From contig NZ_JBMSDZ010000007.1 in NCBI RefSeq assembly GCF_049445995.1, positions 124,001-188,000 of the forward strand: a stretch of DNA of 64,000 nt, in the 5' to 3' direction. Position numbers and translations under genes: made by a program. The notes beneath the pieces were generated by a model. The model searched no databases and was not told where the DNA came from. It worked only from the letters and a program-made list of their open reading frames with translations. The DNA is from Dyella_A sp049445995 (GTDB taxonomy: Bacteria > Pseudomonadota > Gammaproteobacteria > Xanthomonadales > Rhodanobacteraceae). Position 1 is the stretch's first letter; the number at the start of each line of letters is the position of its first letter. Of the stretch, positions 61,701 to 64,000 are shown piece after piece.

Positions 61701-61789
61701 AGTCCGAGCGCCAATCCCAGCGCGACAAACAAAATCTTGCGATTGGGTGCGCAATTAATTGCGCATTGAGGCGAGAGATTATTATTCAT
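58709..61789 (-). CDS. TonB-dependent receptor, Oar-like
   Basis: A 1026-residue outer-membrane receptor. Signal peptide (KILFVALGLALGLSGVAYGQ), then a carboxypeptidase-regulatory-like beta domain (about 38-110, REVPVDASGRYSAGALPL), a TonB-box-like region and plug (TVITAEQLKKLPIPRTAEAI; GGYGAAYGRSDGGVLSMVGK), and a barrel ending in aromatic RYVRFQVSYDF. This architecture is Oar (adhesion/peptide or macromolecule uptake), not a siderophore receptor. The start is ATG 61789 (MNNNLSPQ) with GGGGAA upstream; ATG 61822 is in frame. Xanthomonadales carry many such receptors; the ligand is unknown. Divergent MocR is the likely regulator (inference). Confidence 0.9.
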   Translation of the reverse strand: MNNNLSPQCAINCAPNRKILFVALGLALGLSGVAYGQSTTGTIFGTAPVASGESVVIKSANGVTREVPVDASGRYSAGALPLSTYTVTLMRDGTAVDTKNDVTLTVGAGTQVSFNSAPAGTTNLGGLTVTANALPPIDVSQVDSRTVITAEQLKKLPIPRTAEAIATLAPGVNTGSGYYTSPTGQTLISFGGSSVAENAYYINGFNTTDPLHNFGGITLPYGSIDQEQVLTGGYGAAYGRSDGGVLSMVGKRGSNEWHFGASVTWIPSGLQASPANAYYPTGPQYLTGPSGKQGQIYQFRNNNTAWEHIEDAYVSGPLIKDKLFFFASVEADHQVGGENIANVNTQTDTTYHTSSPKWYAKVDWNITDNNILELTGASNKREYWGNVYQYNYAPGQDSGTRGGFLGPATHTKDGADVWIAKYTGYLTDNLTVEALYGTMKQTDYSQAAGGPDAFIINSQYQNPAYATNGPIVGSQINRLINDPRSHDKTTNLRLDVNYKIGSHSITAGIDNLTTRSIDIGATPSGPGYYWVYGKGNPSLPISTLPGESVGAPGGQGYYVSQEIYSNSASARVKQTAQYIEDQWQVNDRLLLSLGLRNDQFTNYNPVGVPYLRLTKPQWAPRLGATWDVYGDSSFKVYGNVGRYYLAEPANVAIRGAAGSTYTDQYFTYTGIDPTTGAPTGLAQITQSRYPGVSANNEFGIPPDPKTVTSKNAKAEYQDEYIAGFDKTLDAFGQHWVYGARANYRVLRNALDDVCDDNVIQAYATAQGLDPVAALGSTGCYILNPGRDSLINVPNGAGGYSVLNIPWSAWGMPKLNRKYGALEAYLEHPFDGKWYGKIDYVWSRSFGNYEGSVLSNIGQQDVSQTEAWDNAGVMTYSGGSQANDRRHQLKLIAYYQITPEWLVGGNLQVLSGTPKACYGYFGTAQADPFGYRGSYHFCGPSGTPAPPGSTGRTPWQEILSVNAEYRPEWADKKLAFDVDVFNLLNQQRTTQYNAFSESGAGALSSTWNVPLSIEPARYVRFQVSYDF

Positions 61790-61969
61790 GGGTTCCCCAA
61801 GTGGCGTAAGTGATTGACGCATCGCTATTTATCGGGCGTCTTTATGGGTGCTGGCTAGACAGGAAGTTACATTTGTTACACAAGCCGATGTCAATCGTGG
61901 CCTTCTTGTTAGATCGCCGTAAATAACCACTTGGCCATTCGATGGAGATACCAGATGAATCCACTCAAG

Positions 61970-61988
61970 GTGGCTGAAAGGTAGCCAC
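61970..61988. promoter_or_regulatory. Dyad in the receptor/MocR intergenic region (candidate operator)
   Basis: GTGGCT and AGCCAC are perfect inverted half-sites separated by GAAAGGT, 65 bp before the MocR start; TAAAAT follows immediately as a possible -10. The 263-bp gap also has a direct repeat GTTACA (61866-61871 and 61875-61880) near the receptor side. The gap is AT-rich compared with the window. Confidence 0.4.
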
Positions 61989-62052
61989 GATAAAATTGCC
62001 TCACGACCGGTAACCCAACCCGGGCTTCTCCGTTGTCGTTCGATCTTCCTGA

Positions 62053-63579
62053 ATGGTTTCCCTTCCCATGTTGTTGAAGCTGGATGGCGGTGAGCCGCTC
62101 TACGTGCAGGTCTATCGAGCGCTGTCGCGTGCCATCGAAGATGGGCGCTTTCCGCCATCCACCCGGTTGCCGGGAACAAGAACCCTGGCACGCGAGCTTG
62201 GCGTGTCGCGCACAGTAGTGCTCCAGGCCTATGAGCAGCTGGAAAGTGAAGGAGTGATCGCAGGAAGTCCTGGCAGTGGCACCTTCGTACAGGGTCGAGC
62301 GGAACCGGCGCCGACAACTCTCGTTCCTGCAGGAGCGGTGGAGGTGGACGCCCTCACCGGGGCGCTGCAGAAGGATTTATTGTCTCCCTCTCCCTGGGCC
62401 GTACGAGCAAGAGACGGCATGCCTGTCCCAGCGATGGGCTCTGGTCAGGCGGCCGGAGATCTGCTGGATTTAGCTCAGGCGCGTACGTTTCAGGATGACC
62501 AGGGCGCACGTCGCTGGCGCCAGGCTCTGCTCGCGGCGCTCAATGAGCCCCACGATGATCTGCGGGACATCCGAGGGCTGGCAGAGTTGCGGCGCGCGCT
62601 CGCGCTGGAGCTCCACCAGTCGCGTGCCATCAACGTCGATCCCGACGAAATCCTGGTGGTAGCCGGCATCCAGCAGGCGCGCGATCTGGTGGCCCGCGTA
62701 TTGGTACAGCCGGGCATGTCGATTGCACTGGAGGAACCGTGTGATCCAGCGGTTCGGGCCACGTTCGCTGCCATGGGCGCGCGACTGATGCTTTGCGCAG
62801 TCGGTACCTCAGGCTTCGACATCGAGTACTACGCCGCCCAGCTGGCCAGCGCATCACTCGCATATGTGATGCCGTCCCAGCAGTTTCCGACCGGTGCGGT
62901 GATGGGAGTGCGGCAGCGGCTCAGCCTGCTGCGCTGGGCGTACGCGCGGGGCGCCTATGTGATCGAGGACGATTTCGAACCGGAGCACAGGTTGGTATCG
63001 AATGCCGCCCCGCCCCTTTTTGCCATCGACCAGCGTGCCCAGGTCATCTACATCGGCGCACTCGCGCGCGAGTTCTTTCCTGGACTGCACATGGGTTATG
63101 TGATCGCCCCGCGTGCTTTGAGGCCGTTTTTCGAGGCGGCAAAATGGGTGGCTGATCGTGGTGCCCGGTTCCTGATGCAGCGCGTGCTGGCGCGCTACCT
63201 TTCCACGGGTGAATACCAGAGTAACTTGCGCCGGTTGTTCGTGCTGCTGGTGGAGAAGCGCGCCGCTCTGGTTGCTGCGCTCAGTCGCTATTTTGGCGAG
63301 CGTGCCATCGTGACTGGAGACACTGTCAGCGGTGCGCTCCTCGTTCAATTCCCCGACGCGGCAACTTCGGTTACCGATGCATGGCTGGCTCGTGCCGAGG
63401 CGATCGGCGTGCGGGCCGTTTCGGCAGCAGCCTGGTATGCCCGTCCGCCTGCGCACGCCGTATTGTTGCTCCGCTATGCACATGTGCAGGGCGAACGACT
63501 GGATGCTGCGGTTCGGCTGCTGGCGTTGGCCTACGACGAGATCAAGCCGCACGCATCGCTGCAGGCGATCGCCTGCTGA
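62053..63579 (+). CDS. MocR-type (GntR wHTH + aminotransferase fold) regulator with degenerate PLP site
   Basis: A 508-residue protein. The GntR winged helix (about 12-80) reads LYVQVYRALSRAIEDGRFPP, TRTLARELGVSRTVVLQAY, and SEGVIAGSPGSGTFVQ. The rest is an aminotransferase class I/II fold (about 125-495: DIRGLAELRRALALEL, VIEDDFEPEHRL). MocR proteins normally hold PLP on a lysine in T-F-S-K; here that place reads GALAREFFPG with Arg339. The EDPGYPG block reads EEPCDPA. It is probably a regulator that no longer binds PLP covalently. Start 62053; Met at 62068 is possible. Codon use is less GC-extreme than neighbours. Confidence 0.88.
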   Translation: MVSLPMLLKLDGGEPLYVQVYRALSRAIEDGRFPPSTRLPGTRTLARELGVSRTVVLQAYEQLESEGVIAGSPGSGTFVQGRAEPAPTTLVPAGAVEVDALTGALQKDLLSPSPWAVRARDGMPVPAMGSGQAAGDLLDLAQARTFQDDQGARRWRQALLAALNEPHDDLRDIRGLAELRRALALELHQSRAINVDPDEILVVAGIQQARDLVARVLVQPGMSIALEEPCDPAVRATFAAMGARLMLCAVGTSGFDIEYYAAQLASASLAYVMPSQQFPTGAVMGVRQRLSLLRWAYARGAYVIEDDFEPEHRLVSNAAPPLFAIDQRAQVIYIGALAREFFPGLHMGYVIAPRALRPFFEAAKWVADRGARFLMQRVLARYLSTGEYQSNLRRLFVLLVEKRAALVAALSRYFGERAIVTGDTVSGALLVQFPDAATSVTDAWLARAEAIGVRAVSAAAWYARPPAHAVLLLRYAHVQGERLDAAVRLLALAYDEIKPHASLQAIAC

Positions 63580-63616
63580 CCGACGCGAATTGCCCGAGCT
63601 GGGCTCAGCTGCGTCG

Positions 63617-64000
63617 TCAGCCGCGCCGCTGCCGCTGCCGCTGCCGCGCCAGCGTGATCACGCCCACGCCGAGCAGGATCACCGCCATGCCAGCCATGTC
63701 GAACGGGCCCACGTGTTCGCCGGCGAACAGCACGCCGAACAGCACGGCGACGGGCGGATTGACGTAGGCGTAGCTGGTGGCCACGGCGGGGCGCGCGTGC
63801 CTGAGCACGTAGAGGTAGGCGCTGAAGGCGACGATGGAGCCGAACAGGGCGAGGTAGACCACCGCCGCGGTGGCGCGCACGGTGGGATGTGCGGGCAGGT
63901 GTTCGCCGCTGCCGTAACCCGCCGCGAGCAGCGCAACGCTGGCGCAGAGCATCTGCGCGGCGGTGTTCATCGGGCCGGCCGGCATGTCCTGGCGGCGGCT
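63617..64000 (-). CDS. EamA/DMT-superfamily transporter, C-terminal part (runs off window)
   Basis: The last 128 codons of a membrane protein whose frame stays open to the window edge. Four hydrophobic spans are visible: MNTAAQMLCASVALLAAG, AAVVYLALFGSIVAFSAYLY, TSYAYVNPPVAVLFGVLFAG and DMAGMAVILLGVGVITLA. The SAYLYVLRHARPAVATSYAYVNPPVAV stretch is typical of YedA/RhaT-like drug/metabolite exporters in the second EamA repeat. The Gln/Arg-rich C-terminus is cytoplasmic. Substrate unknown. Confidence 0.85.
   Translation of the reverse strand, partial: SRRQDMPAGPMNTAAQMLCASVALLAAGYGSGEHLPAHPTVRATAAVVYLALFGSIVAFSAYLYVLRHARPAVATSYAYVNPPVAVLFGVLFAGEHVGPFDMAGMAVILLGVGVITLARQRQRQRRG

Overview
The window is a compact, very GC-rich chromosomal segment of a gammaproteobacterium. 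Gene content and order fit the Xanthomonadales/Lysobacterales, most likely Rhodanobacteraceae (Rhodanobacter, Dyella, Frateuria or a relative). The main evidence is zapA-6S RNA-ygfA, the divergent mrcA/pilMNOPQ pair, a complete mla locus, the PilZ/DUF1631 pair and an Oar-type TonB receptor. The family name is inference; no 16S or other species marker is present. No tRNA, rRNA, CRISPR array or prophage was seen.

Layout. 1-2974: cell-division accessory genes (zapA and a ZapB-like coiled coil), 6S RNA and the edge of ygfA on the minus strand, diverging from ygfB-pepP. 3211-5622: bd-type quinol oxidase of the short Q-loop (CioAB-like) kind. 5683-9921: prolidase pepQ, a PilZ protein and a DUF1631 protein, all on minus. 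10090-14170: a phospho-signalling island (PP2C phosphatase and LysM/TPR lipoprotein on plus; FHA protein and membrane Ser/Thr kinase on minus). 14376-18442: rph-rdgB-hemW on minus, diverging from yicC-gmk on plus.

18573-23016: mlaFEDCB on plus, converging with mlaA, a whole phospholipid-transport pathway in one place. MlaD carries two tandem MCE domains. 23224-28519: rpoZ, spoT, ridA, recG. 28586-31397: nucleoside hydrolase, zinc-free L31 (rpmE2) and citrate synthase gltA. 31491-40123: an unknown protein and mrcA on minus, diverging from pilMNOPQ, the type IV pilus alignment and secretin operon. 40183-40413: an IS1595-type transposase remnant.

40512-47576: a tightly overlapping MoxR-DUF58-DUF4381-BatA-BatB/TPR-BatD operon. 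47563-52074: macrodomain hydrolase, MarR regulator, small lipoprotein, M28 peptidase, mscL, a MITE-like element and an FAH-family enzyme. 52233-56910: a MacAB-like efflux/export operon (adaptor, ATPase, two permeases). 57092-63579: short-chain fatty-acid transporter, Oar-like TonB receptor, and a divergent MocR-type regulator whose aminotransferase domain lacks the PLP lysine. A DMT transporter (EamA) runs off the right edge.

Four repeat families punctuate the segment: a 55-bp repeat found twice that carries the stop codon of the gene it abuts; REP/BIME palindromes with a GTAGGAGCGCACC core (three pairs); a CCCTCTCCCC hairpin repeat inside the ABC operon; and one 162-bp inverted-repeat element. 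The least explained items are the orphan kinase/FHA/phosphatase/LysM module, the degenerate MocR beside the Oar receptor, the tandem-MCE MlaD, the BatB protein without a MIDAS motif, and the stop-codon-embedded repeats.
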